Below, piece by piece: positions 17,300-25,205 of a stretch of 64,000 bases of DNA. Source of the DNA: Enhydrobacter sp. (GTDB taxonomy: Bacteria > Pseudomonadota > Alphaproteobacteria > Reyranellales > Reyranellaceae); the NCBI GenBank assembly GCA_025808875.1, contig CP075528.1, positions 4,152,473 to 4,216,472 on the forward strand, given 5' to 3'. Under the pieces are notes generated by a model, which was not told where the DNA came from, did not search any database, and worked only from the letters and a program-made list of their open reading frames with translations. The translations under genes and the position numbers were made by a program. Each line of letters begins with the position of its first letter. The stretch's first letter is position 1.

Positions 17300-18442
17300 A
17301 TGAGTACCCAGACCGCCGCCGAAGAACGCATTCCCGTCACCGTGCTGACGGGCTTCCTGGGAAGCGGCAAGACCACCCTGCTCAACAAATTGTTGCGCCG
17401 GCCGGAGCTTTCCGACACCGCCGTCATCATCAACGAGTTCGGCGAGATCGGGCTCGACCACCTGCTGGTCGAGAAGTCGAACGAGGACGGCATGGTGACG
17501 CTGAACTCGGGCTGCCTGTGCTGCACGGTGCGCGGCGACCTGGTGCGCACCATGAGCGAGCTGTTCCTCAAGCGCGCCAAGGGAGAGGTGACGCCGTTCA
17601 AGCGCATGGTGGTGGAGACCACGGGGCTGGCCGATCCGGCGCCCATCCTGCACACCTTGATGACCGATCCCCTGCTCGCCTCGCGCTACCGGCTCGACGG
17701 CGTGGTGACGACGATCGACGGCGTGAACGGCGCGAGCACGCTCGACAACCACGAGGAGGCGGTCAAGCAGGCCGCGGTGGCCGACCGGCTGCTGCTGACC
17801 AAGGTCGACATCGCCGAGGCGCCGAAGCTCGCCGACCTGAAGCACCGCCTCGCCCATCTCAATCCGGGCGCACCCTTCCACACCGTCTCGAGCGGCGAGA
17901 TCGACCCCAACGAGATCCTCAACGCCGGGCTCTACAATCCCGAGACCAAGACGGCCGACGTCAAGCGCTGGCTGCACGAGGAGGCCTACGGGCACGGTGG
18001 CCATCACCACCATCACGGGCATGGGCATGGGCACGATCATGGTCACGACCACACCCACAGCCACGACGAGCAGGATCCGCACAACCCCAACCGCCACGAC
18101 GACCGCATCCGCGCCTTCTGCATGACCTTCGACGAGCCGATGAGCTGGTCGACGGTGGCGGCGGCGTTCGACGCGTTGGTGACCTATCGCGGCCCCGACC
18201 TGCTGCGCATGAAGGGCATCCTGAACGTCAAGGACACCGACAAGCCGGTCGTGATCCACGGCGTGCAGCACGTCTTCCATCCGCCGGCCACGCTCGAGGC
18301 CTGGCCCGAGGGCGACGACCGCAAGAGCCGCGTCGTCTTCATCACCCGCGACATCGGCGAAAGCACCATCCGCAAGGTCTTCGCCTCCTTCTTCGACGCC
18401 GAGAAAAAGGGCTGGGGCCAGCAGGAACAGCAACAGCAGTAG
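17300..18442 (+). CDS. COG0523/CobW-family GTP-dependent metallochaperone
   Basis: A 380-residue G3E GTPase with P-loop GFLGSGKTTLLNKLL near residues 19-33, the COG0523 metal-binding motif GCLCC (about residue 73), a KVDIAEA base-recognition loop and a C-terminal CobW_C domain. A histidine-rich insert of about 20 residues (roughly 232-255, many HGH repeats) lies between the domains. This suggests Zn, Co or Ni handling; which metal is not shown by the sequence. The extreme C-terminus is a Gln-rich tail (GQQEQQQQ). Its last 26 codons are duplicated 789 bp downstream beyond a toxin-antitoxin pair. Upstream lies an extragenic palindrome. Confidence 0.92.
   Translation: MSTQTAAEERIPVTVLTGFLGSGKTTLLNKLLRRPELSDTAVIINEFGEIGLDHLLVEKSNEDGMVTLNSGCLCCTVRGDLVRTMSELFLKRAKGEVTPFKRMVVETTGLADPAPILHTLMTDPLLASRYRLDGVVTTIDGVNGASTLDNHEEAVKQAAVADRLLLTKVDIAEAPKLADLKHRLAHLNPGAPFHTVSSGEIDPNEILNAGLYNPETKTADVKRWLHEEAYGHGGHHHHHGHGHGHDHGHDHTHSHDEQDPHNPNRHDDRIRAFCMTFDEPMSWSTVAAAFDALVTYRGPDLLRMKGILNVKDTDKPVVIHGVQHVFHPPATLEAWPEGDDRKSRVVFITRDIGESTIRKVFASFFDAEKKGWGQQEQQQQ
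18365..18442 (+). repeat. Direct repeat copy 1 (3' end of the COG0523 gene)
   Basis: These 78 bases encode the last 25 codons and the stop of the metallochaperone. A second copy lies at 19154-19231. The two differ at 7 positions (71/78 identical) with no insertions or deletions. Four of the differences are synonymous or exchange one stop for another. The interval between the copies contains only the HigBA pair and its promoter. Confidence 0.9.
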
Positions 18443-18449
18443 CGGAGCC

Positions 18450-18478
18450 TTGACTTCACGTACCACTTACGGTACACA
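18450..18478 (+). promoter_or_regulatory. higBA promoter with operator-like palindrome
   Basis: TTGACT (18450-18455) and TACACA (18473-18478) are separated by 17 bases and form a plausible sigma-70 promoter. The spacer contains a perfect inverted repeat GTACC-N6-GGTAC (18460-18475) that overlaps the -10, the expected place for autorepression by the HigA antitoxin. The GTG start of the toxin lies only 8 bases after the -10 with no Shine-Dalgarno, so the message is probably leaderless. Inference from pattern and spacing. Confidence 0.55.
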
Positions 18479-18486
18479 ACACCGAA

Positions 18487-18846
18487 GTGCCGTCGCTGAA
18501 GAGAGTGCCCGCGGTCTTCTTTCGAACCGCCGGCGGGCGCGAACCGGTCCGGGAGTGGCTGCGTGGTCTTCCGCCGGAGGATCGCAAAGCTATCGGCGAC
18601 GACATCAGAGCCGTGGAATTCGGTTGGCCGTTGGGAATGCCGCTGGTTCGGTCGCTCGGCGACGGACTCCATGAAGTCCGAACCCGGCTGCCAAGTCGAC
18701 GGATTGCGCGAGTGATCTTTTTCGTCAGTCGTCGGGGATCATTGGTGTTGTCGCACGGTTTCATCAAGAAGACGCAGAAATTGCCGGCGGCCGACATGGC
18801 CTTGGCACGCGCCAACCGCACCCGATACCTGGAGTCGGAAGGATGA
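18487..18846 (+). CDS. higB: HigB-like (Gp49/RelE superfamily) toxin
   Basis: A 119-residue protein matching the phage-derived Gp49-like HigB family: FFRTAGGREPVREWLRGLP at the start, PLVRSLGDGLHEVRTRL in the middle and RVIFFVSRRGSLVLSHGFIKKTQK near the end, the last being the conserved basic catalytic strand. Family members cleave mRNA on the ribosome. The toxin is encoded before its antitoxin with an ATGA overlap, the usual HigBA order. The start is GTG, close to the inferred transcription start. Base composition is less extreme than in neighbouring genes, consistent with acquisition. Confidence 0.88.
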   Translation: MPSLKRVPAVFFRTAGGREPVREWLRGLPPEDRKAIGDDIRAVEFGWPLGMPLVRSLGDGLHEVRTRLPSRRIARVIFFVSRRGSLVLSHGFIKKTQKLPAADMALARANRTRYLESEG

Positions 18847-19151
18847 AACGCAAGCGAAACAAGCCCAATCCCCATCACGGTTCCACCTTCGAGTCCTTCC
18901 TCGAGGAGGAGGGCCAGCTCGAGGCAGCGACGGCCAAGGCCATCAAGCGGGTCACGGCATGGCAGCTTCAGCAGGCCATGAAGGCTCGGAAGGTGTCGAA
19001 GGCGGCGCTGGCCAAGCGGCTGAAGACGAGTCGATCGCAACTCGACCGAATTCTCGATCCGGCGAACGATCAGATATCGCTGGCTAGTCTCGTAAGGACG
19101 GCCCACGCGGTCGGCAAACGAGTCCGGCTCGAATTGGAAGAAGCGGCGTGA
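18843..19151 (+). CDS. higA: HigA-like XRE-family antitoxin
   Basis: A 102-residue DNA-binding antitoxin. Residues about 40-95 form a helix-turn-helix of the XRE/HTH_37 type (AALAKRLKTSRSQLDRILDP). The basic N-terminus precedes a helical region probably used for toxin binding. It overlaps the toxin stop by four bases. It should neutralise HigB and repress the upstream promoter. Its stop lies only two bases before the second copy of the COG0523 gene end. Confidence 0.88.
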   Translation: MKRKRNKPNPHHGSTFESFLEEEGQLEAATAKAIKRVTAWQLQQAMKARKVSKAALAKRLKTSRSQLDRILDPANDQISLASLVRTAHAVGKRVRLELEEAA

Positions 19152-19153
19152 CC

Positions 19154-19231
19154 ACCATCCGCAAGGTCTGCGCCACCTTCTTCGACGCCGAGAAGAGGGG
19201 CTGGGGCCAGCAGGAACAGCAGCAGCAATAA
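19154..19231 (+). pseudogene. Duplicated 3' end of the COG0523 gene (direct repeat copy 2)
   Basis: These 78 bases reproduce the last 25 codons and stop of the upstream metallochaperone gene, encoding TIRKVCATFFDAEKRGWGQQ followed by a Gln-rich end and TAA. Compared with copy 1 the changes include F to C, S to T, K to R, three synonymous substitutions and TAG to TAA. There is no start and no upstream remainder. It is a relic of a duplication or of a foreign allele brought in with the toxin-antitoxin pair. Confidence 0.85.
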
Positions 19232-19238
19232 CTGGCGG

Positions 19239-19425
19239 CTAGTTTGTATCGAGACAGTAATTCCCTGACAGTCGGGCCATGCCGGGCGGCCGTGCGGATG
19301 AGCGAGGAGTCCGGTCCCTTCTCGGCAAGCCGCTTGGCCAGCGATCGGGGCAGTTCTCGATCGGCCTCGGGTGCAACCACCTCAAATCGAGACAAGCCTC
19401 GGTCCTGCAAGCGTCTGCGGTGGTT
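19239..19425 (-). pseudogene. Remnants of a PIN-type (VapBC-like) toxin-antitoxin pair
   Basis: On the minus strand, one frame (19410 downward) reads QDRGLSRFEVVAPEADRELP and continues SLAKRLAEKGPD. I recognise this as the N-terminal half of a small antitoxin family that precedes PIN-domain toxins. It lacks a start codon: an in-frame stop lies just upstream. It breaks off into another frame at 19280-19239 encoding MARLSGNYCLDTN then a stop. YxLDTN is the universal first strand of PIN toxins, carrying the catalytic Asp. So both genes appear truncated and joined by deletion, ending at the duplicated metallochaperone tail. Short fragments, hence moderate confidence. Confidence 0.5.
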
Positions 19426-19486
19426 CTTCGGAGAGCGTTACTTAGGTGTTTCGGGCATACGCTGGGAATATATGCCAAGCTGAACG

Positions 19487-20728
19487 TCACGCCACAGCCG
19501 ACCACGCCGGCGCGCGCCGCCAGCCGCCGGTGCGGAACACCAGGAAGCCGATGAGGGCGAGGTTCAGCAGGTTGAAGGCGATGCCGATGGCGAAGGCCGG
19601 CGCGTAGAAGCCGAAGGAATCGTAGAGCGCGCCGGCGAACCAGCCGCCGAAGGCCATGCCGCTCATGGCGGTGAACAGCGTGAGCGGCATGCGCCACGAG
19701 GCTTCGGACGGCGGGAAGAGATCGCGGATCGCCACCGAATAGGCCGGGATGATGCCGGCGAAGCCGAGGCCGAAGACGGCGGAGACGGCGAACAGGCCCG
19801 CCTCGTCCTGCGTCGTGAGGAAGAGCGCGATGGCGACGATCTGGCAGGACGAGCCGGCGAGGATGGTGCGCAAGCCGCCGATGCGGTCGGCCAGCGCACC
19901 CCAGGCCTGGCGCGCGAGGAAGGCGCAGGCCAGCATGACCGACAGCATGGTGGCGCTGCGCGTCGGGCTGATGCCGATGTCGGTGCAGAAGGCGACGAGA
20001 TGCGCCTGCGGCACCGACATGGGGATGCAGCAGCAGAAGCCCGCCACGCAGAGCAGCGCCTGCGCCGCGTTGGGCCGCAATCCGGCGACGCGCCGGCCGG
20101 CGGCGGTCGAGGCCTCGGCGGCGCGTTGCGCCGCCGGCGGCGGGCCGGGAGGCGGCCGCAGCAGCAGGGTGCCGGGCAGCAGGACCACGGCGACGAGCAC
20201 GCCGTAGGCCAGCAGCACGGTCTGCCAGCCGAGCAGCGCCATGCCGCGTTCGAAGACGGCGGGCCAGGTGACGCCGGCGAGATACTGGCCCGAGGAAATC
20301 AAGGCGATCGCCGTGCCGCGCCGCCGGTCGAACCAGCGGCTGACATAGACCAGCAGCGGTGGATAGACGCCGCCGCTGCCGAGGAACCCCGCCATCAGGC
20401 CGAAGCCGACATAGAGCGCCCAGAGCGACCCGCTCGAGGCGAGCGCCAGTCCGACCGCGATCATGCAGGCGCCGGTCGCGACGGTGGCGCGCAGGCCGAT
20501 GCGGTCGGCCAGCCAGCCCATGAGGATGCCGCCGGCGCCGGTGCCGATCCAGGCGAGCGAGCCCGCGAGCGCGATGGTGGCGCGCTCGGTGCCGAGCCCC
20601 TCCTGGATCGGCTTCATGCCGACCACGATCAGGAGCGGCGTGCCGAAGGAGATCGAGAGCAGCCCGAGCGTCATCCAGGCGGCCCGCCAGGAATCGCGCG
20701 TCTCGATGCTCTGTCCGGCGGCGGTCAC
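19487..20728 (-). CDS. MFS transporter
   Basis: A 413-residue protein with twelve predicted helices in two halves. The loop 2-3 motif reads GWLADRIGLRATVATGA and a second copy after helix 8 reads GALADRIGGLRTILAG, both variants of the MFS signature. A Pro/Ala-rich central loop (about 195-225) joins the halves. Closest in feel to the oxalate/formate-antiporter-like and monocarboxylate MFS groups, but the substrate is not determinable. It is followed on the same strand by nothing functional, since only the toxin-antitoxin remnants lie downstream. Confidence 0.87.
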   Translation of the reverse strand: MTAAGQSIETRDSWRAAWMTLGLLSISFGTPLLIVVGMKPIQEGLGTERATIALAGSLAWIGTGAGGILMGWLADRIGLRATVATGACMIAVGLALASSGSLWALYVGFGLMAGFLGSGGVYPPLLVYVSRWFDRRRGTAIALISSGQYLAGVTWPAVFERGMALLGWQTVLLAYGVLVAVVLLPGTLLLRPPPGPPPAAQRAAEASTAAGRRVAGLRPNAAQALLCVAGFCCCIPMSVPQAHLVAFCTDIGISPTRSATMLSVMLACAFLARQAWGALADRIGGLRTILAGSSCQIVAIALFLTTQDEAGLFAVSAVFGLGFAGIIPAYSVAIRDLFPPSEASWRMPLTLFTAMSGMAFGGWFAGALYDSFGFYAPAFAIGIAFNLLNLALIGFLVFRTGGWRRAPAWSAVA

Positions 20729-20776
20729 CGTGTCCTCCCCGCTCGAATCGTTGCGCCGAGTGTAGTGAGGATCGGG

Positions 20777-21334
20777 TCAGGTCGCGATCAGCCCCAGGAT
20801 GGCGAGACCGAGGAACGAAACGGCCGACAGGATGCGCACCACGCCGAGCCTCACGCGGCGGGTCAGCGCCTCGCCGAACAGCACCGCCGGCACGTTGGCC
20901 AGCATCATGCCCGCCGTCGTGCCGAGCGTGACGGCGAGCAGCGCCTCGAAGCGGGCGGCGAGCGCCACGGTGGCGAGCTGGGTCTTGTCGCCGATCTCGA
21001 CCAGGAAGAAGGCGAGGGTCGTGGCGAGGAAGGCGCCGGCGCGGTCGACGGCGCGCGACCCCTGCTCCGGCTTGTCGGGAACGAGGCACCAGGCGGCCAT
21101 GGCGAGGAAGGAACCGACCAGGATCCAGCGCAGGGCCGCCGGACCGAGCCAAGCGGCGGCGGCGGCGCCGGCCCAGGCGGCCAGCGCATGGTTGGCGAGC
21201 GTGGCGACCAGGATGCCGAGGATCACCGCGCCGGGCCGCCGATAGCGCGCGGCCAACAGCAGTGCGAGCAACTGGGTCTTGTCGCCGATCTCGGCGACGG
21301 CCACCAGACCCGCGGAAACGGCAAAGACTTCCAT
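20777..21334 (-). CDS. GDT1/TMEM165 family Mn2+ (Ca2+) exporter
   Basis: A 185-residue membrane protein with six helices and two copies of the family's E-x-G-D-K-[TS] motif: AEIGDKTQLLALLLA at about 14-28 and VEIGDKTQLATVALAA in the second half. The UPF0016 family exports Mn2+ (MneA in bacteria) or exchanges Ca2+/H+. The ATG at 21334 is chosen because the motif-containing N-terminus begins there; the longer in-frame extension to 21505 runs through the Mn riboswitch and is not coding. The riboswitch strongly supports a role in manganese efflux. Confidence 0.92.
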   Translation of the reverse strand: MEVFAVSAGLVAVAEIGDKTQLLALLLAARYRRPGAVILGILVATLANHALAAWAGAAAAAWLGPAALRWILVGSFLAMAAWCLVPDKPEQGSRAVDRAGAFLATTLAFFLVEIGDKTQLATVALAARFEALLAVTLGTTAGMMLANVPAVLFGEALTRRVRLGVVRILSAVSFLGLAILGLIAT

Positions 21335-21410
21335 CGCAACGTCACGGCGGGACCGGGCACATACCAATGGCCGCTCGCGCCGCCCGATCCCGCAGGTGAA
21401 GGCGCCAAGC

Positions 21411-21540
21411 AAGCCAAAGGTCTCGCCAGGCTCGCGGTCCGCCCGCGGATCGCTCTTGCCGGACACGCCATGGCCCCACGGGACCAAGTCTGTTGACGTA
21501 TCCACCTCGGGAAACGAGGCCGGCTACTCCCCTATGACAG
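21411..21540 (-). promoter_or_regulatory. yybP-ykoY manganese riboswitch
   Basis: The minus strand upstream of the GDT1 gene carries the conserved aptamer elements in order: GGGGAGTAGCC (complement of 21522-21532), a short hairpin CCTCG-TTTC-CGAGG, the CGTCAACAGACTTGG segment, a variable P4 arm (CATGGCGTGTCCGG), and the closing GAGACCTTTGGC (complement of 21413-21423). These match the yybP-ykoY consensus for Mn2+ sensing, with about 80 nt of expression platform before the ATG. Mn2+ binding would be expected to turn the exporter gene on. Recognised by motif, not by covariance search. Confidence 0.88.
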
Positions 21541-21616
21541 CGGGGGCTTTAGCGCGGTGGGCAAGTGGCGGCAAGCCGCCTCGCTGCGGCCCTTTGGCCC
21601 GTGCTAGACCTTGGCC

Positions 21617-24565
21617 ATGGCGAAGGCAGTGGCGAAATCCAAGGCTCCCCCGAAGGCGGCGGCGACAGGCCGGCCGGCCGACGGCGACAACAAGCCGATC
21701 CGTCATCTCTATCTGGTCGACGGCTCGGGCTACCTGTTCCGCGCCTATCACGCCCTGCCGCCGATGACGCGGCCCGACGGCACGCCGATCAATGCCGTGT
21801 TCGGCTTCTGCCGCATGCTGGTGGCCGACCTCCTGGACAATCCCGAGGTCGACCACATCGCCATGATCCTCGACGCCGGCGAGGTCACGTTCCGCAACAA
21901 GATCTACAACAAGTACAAGGCCAACCGGCCGCCGCCGCCGGAGGACCTGATCCCGCAGTTCCCGCTGATCCGCGAGGCGGCCCGGGCGTTCAACGTCACG
22001 GTCTGCGAATCCGACGGCTACGAGGCGGACGACCTGATCGCCACCTATGCGCGGCTGGCGCTCGAGGTGGGCGGCACCTGCACCATCGTCTCCTCCGACA
22101 AGGACCTGATGCAGCTCGTGCGCCCCGGCGTCGAGCTGATGGACCCGATCAAGAAGATCAAGCTCGGGCCCGAGGCGGTGATGGAGAAGTTCGGCGTCAC
22201 GCCCGACAAGGTGGTCGACGTGCAGGCGCTGGCCGGCGATTCGACCGACAACGTGCCGGGGGCGCCGGGCATCGGCGTCAAGACGGCGGCGCAGCTCATC
22301 AACGAGTACGGCGACCTCGAGACGCTGCTCGGGCGCACGTCCGAGATCAAGCAGCCCAAGCGCCGCGAATCGCTGGAACAGAACGCCGCGCTGATCCGCA
22401 TCTCCAAACAGCTGGTGACCCTAAAGGACGACGTGCCGGTCGCCACCGATCCCGACGCCTTCGACAAGCGCAAGCCCGACCCCAACGTGCTGCTGCCCTG
22501 GCTCGAGCAGCAGGGCTTCAAGAGCCTGCTGCAGCGCTACAAGGGCGAGCTCGGCGAGGCGACGGCGCCGGTCGCGCCCGCGCCAGCCGTCCCCTCCCCC
22601 GTCGCGGCCGCGGCGCCTGCCGTCGCCGCGCCGGTCGCACGACCGAAATCCAACCGCCCCTTCACGCCCGACGACTACGAGCTGATCGGTGACGAGAAAG
22701 CCCTGGACGAATGGGTCGCCGAGGCGACCAAGGCGGGCGTCGTCGGCTTCGACTGCGAGACCGATGCGCTCGATTCGAACAACGCCGGCCTGGTCGGCGT
22801 CTCGCTGTCGCTGCTCGAGGGCCCGTGGGGCAACGTCAATTCGACGCGGCGGCGCGCGGCCTACCTGCCGCTCGCCCATCGCGAGCCCGGCGGCGAGGCG
22901 CAGGCCAGCCTCGATCTCGACGGCGGTGCGTCGGGCGGCGGCGACGGAAAGCTGCTGCCCGGTCAGCTGCCGCTCGCCAAGGCGATCGGGAAGCTGAAGC
23001 CGCTGCTCGAGGATCCGGCGGTGCTGAAGGTCGGCCAGAACATCAAGTACGACATCGGCGTGCTGCGCCGCTACGGCATCGAGGTCGGCCCGGTCGACGA
23101 CACGATGCTGCTCTCTTTCGTGCTCGACGCGGGCCGTCACAATCACGGCATGGACGAGCTCGCCGAGCGCCATCTCGGGCAGAAGACCATCAAGTTCTCC
23201 GACGTCGCCGGCAGCGGCGCCAAGCAGGTGAGCTTCGATCGCGTGCCGATCGAGCGCGCGCGCGACTACGCCGCCGAGGACGCCGACGTGACCCTGCAGC
23301 TGTGGGCGCAGCTCAAGCCCCGGCTGGTGCGCGAGCGCATGGTGACGATGTACGAGACCATCGAGCGGCCGCTGATCCCGGTGCTGCTCGACATGGAGAC
23401 GGCGGGCATCAAGGTCGACGCGCCGGCGCTGCGCAGGCTCAGCGCCGACTTCGAGAAGCGGCTGGGCGAGCTCGAGGGCGAGATCCACAAGATCGCCGGC
23501 CGCGAGTTCAACGTCGGCTCGCCCAAGCAGCTCGGCGAGATCCTGTTCGACGAGCAGAAGCTGCCGGGCGGCAAGCGCAGCAAGACCGGCGCCTGGTCGA
23601 CCGACGCCTCGGTGCTGGAGGAGCTGGCCGGTTCAGGCCATCCGCTGCCGGTCAAGATCCTGGAGCACCGCCAGCTCGCCAAGCTCAAGGGCACCTACAC
23701 CGACGCGCTGGTGCGCGAGCTCGACGCCAGGACGGGCCGCGTGCACACCTCCTATCACATGACGGGCGCGGCGACGGGCCGGCTCGCCTCGACCGACCCC
23801 AACCTGCAGAACATCCCGGTGCGCACCGAGGAGGGCCGCAAGATCCGCGAGGCCTTCATCGCCGAGAAGGGCCACAAGCTGCTGTCGGCCGACTATTCGC
23901 AGATCGAGCTCCGCCTGCTGGCCCACGTCGCCGACATCCCGCAGCTCAAGGCCGCCTTCGAGCGCGGCGACGACATCCACGCCATCACCGCGAGCGAGAT
24001 GTTCGGCGTGCCGGTCAAGGGCATGGACCCGCTGATGCGCCGGCGCGCCAAGGCGATCAATTTCGGCATCATCTACGGCATCTCGGCATTCGGCCTCGCC
24101 AACCAGCTCGGCATCGGCCAGCCCGAGGCGCGCGACTACATCGCCAGGTACTTTCAGCGCTATCCCGGCATTCGCGACTACATGGAGCGCACCAAGGACT
24201 ACGCGCGCAAGCACGGCTACGTGACGACGCCGTTCGGACGCAAGATCCACCTGCGCTTCATCTCCGACAAGAGCCAGGGCATGCGCGCCTTCGCCGAGCG
24301 CGCGGCGATCAACGCCCCGCTGCAGGGCGGCGCCGCCGACATCATCAAGCGCGCCATGATCCGCCTGCCCGGCGCGCTCTCGGACGCCGGCCTCAGGGCC
24401 AGGATGCTGCTGCAGGTGCACGACGAGCTGCTGTTCGAAGTGCCGGACAGGGAGATCGACGGGACCAGGGACGTGGCACGCACGGTGATGGAAAGCGCCG
24501 CCACGCTCTCCGTGCCGCTGGTGGTCGACACCGGCGTCGGCGACAACTGGGCGGCGGCGCATTGA
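21617..24565 (+). CDS. polA: DNA polymerase I
   Basis: A 982-residue polymerase with all three domains. The 5'-nuclease domain occupies about residues 27-290 (YLVDGSGYLFRAYHALPP at its start), then an Ala/Pro-rich linker near 318-345. The 3'-5' exonuclease has an intact DxE motif (GFDCETDAL), so proofreading is likely. The polymerase domain follows from about 580, with motif A DYSQIELRLLAHV, motif B RRRAKAINFGIIYG and motif C QVHDELLFE. The ATG at 21617 is preferred to the TTG two codons upstream. It functions in gap repair and Okazaki-fragment maturation. The GST gene follows after 22 bp. Confidence 0.98.
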   Translation: MAKAVAKSKAPPKAAATGRPADGDNKPIRHLYLVDGSGYLFRAYHALPPMTRPDGTPINAVFGFCRMLVADLLDNPEVDHIAMILDAGEVTFRNKIYNKYKANRPPPPEDLIPQFPLIREAARAFNVTVCESDGYEADDLIATYARLALEVGGTCTIVSSDKDLMQLVRPGVELMDPIKKIKLGPEAVMEKFGVTPDKVVDVQALAGDSTDNVPGAPGIGVKTAAQLINEYGDLETLLGRTSEIKQPKRRESLEQNAALIRISKQLVTLKDDVPVATDPDAFDKRKPDPNVLLPWLEQQGFKSLLQRYKGELGEATAPVAPAPAVPSPVAAAAPAVAAPVARPKSNRPFTPDDYELIGDEKALDEWVAEATKAGVVGFDCETDALDSNNAGLVGVSLSLLEGPWGNVNSTRRRAAYLPLAHREPGGEAQASLDLDGGASGGGDGKLLPGQLPLAKAIGKLKPLLEDPAVLKVGQNIKYDIGVLRRYGIEVGPVDDTMLLSFVLDAGRHNHGMDELAERHLGQKTIKFSDVAGSGAKQVSFDRVPIERARDYAAEDADVTLQLWAQLKPRLVRERMVTMYETIERPLIPVLLDMETAGIKVDAPALRRLSADFEKRLGELEGEIHKIAGREFNVGSPKQLGEILFDEQKLPGGKRSKTGAWSTDASVLEELAGSGHPLPVKILEHRQLAKLKGTYTDALVRELDARTGRVHTSYHMTGAATGRLASTDPNLQNIPVRTEEGRKIREAFIAEKGHKLLSADYSQIELRLLAHVADIPQLKAAFERGDDIHAITASEMFGVPVKGMDPLMRRRAKAINFGIIYGISAFGLANQLGIGQPEARDYIARYFQRYPGIRDYMERTKDYARKHGYVTTPFGRKIHLRFISDKSQGMRAFAERAAINAPLQGGAADIIKRAMIRLPGALSDAGLRARMLLQVHDELLFEVPDREIDGTRDVARTVMESAATLSVPLVVDTGVGDNWAAAH

Positions 24566-24587
24566 GACCACGGAGGAGACGGAGGAC

Positions 24588-25205
24588 ATGAAGATCTGGG
24601 GCCGATCGAACTCGATCAACGTGATGAAGGTGCTGTGGGCGGCCGACGAGTGCGGTGTCGCCTACGAGCGCGTCGATGTCGGCCTCCAGTTCGGCGGCAA
24701 CAACGAGCCCTGGTACCTGAAGATGAACCCCAACGGAGTCGTGCCGACCATCGACGACGGCGGGCGCATCGTCTGGGAGAGCAACTCGGCGGTGCGCTAC
24801 CTCGCGGCGCGCTACGCCTCGGGCACCCTGTGGCCGACCGATCCGGGCGAGCGCAGCGAGGCCGACCGCTGGATGGACTGGCAGCTCTCGACCATCTCCG
24901 AGCCGATGCGCATCGCCTTCTGGGGCCTCGTCCGCACGCCGCCGGAGAAGCGCGACATGGCGGCCATCAAGAAGGCAGCCGAGGACGCCGGCAAGCTGTT
25001 CGCCCGGCTCGACGGCTGGCTCGAGGGCCGCAAGTACGTCGCCGGCCAGCACTTCACCGTGGGCGACATTCCGGTCGGCTGCTTCGTGCATCGCTGGTAC
25101 GCGCTCGACATGGCGCGGCCCACGCTCGGGAACGTGAAGGCGTGGTACGAGCGGCTGGCGAGCCGGCCGGCCTACGCCCGGCACGTCATGGTGAAGCTGA
25201 CCTGA
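24588..25205 (+). CDS. Glutathione S-transferase family protein
   Basis: A 205-residue two-domain GST. The thioredoxin-like N-terminal domain opens MKIWGRSNSINVMKVLWAAD, with the cis-proline segment NGVVPTIDDGG and the glutathione-gamma-glutamyl-binding ESNSAVRYLA. The C-terminal helical domain has the FTVGDIPVGCFVHRW N-capping motif. It belongs to the bacterial GST group with serine or asparagine in the active-site loop. The specific substrate is unknown. The stop lies 20 bp inside the convergent Rieske oxygenase gene. Confidence 0.9.
   Translation: MKIWGRSNSINVMKVLWAADECGVAYERVDVGLQFGGNNEPWYLKMNPNGVVPTIDDGGRIVWESNSAVRYLAARYASGTLWPTDPGERSEADRWMDWQLSTISEPMRIAFWGLVRTPPEKRDMAAIKKAAEDAGKLFARLDGWLEGRKYVAGQHFTVGDIPVGCFVHRWYALDMARPTLGNVKAWYERLASRPAYARHVMVKLT

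Noticed and set aside
17994..18066. Histidine-rich stretch as a separate metal-binding peptide gene
   Set aside because: It is an in-frame insert of the COG0523 GTPase between its two domains, a common feature of that family.
21335..21505. N-terminal extension of the GDT1 exporter by 57 residues
   Set aside because: This stretch coincides with the yybP-ykoY riboswitch and has no similarity to the exporter family.
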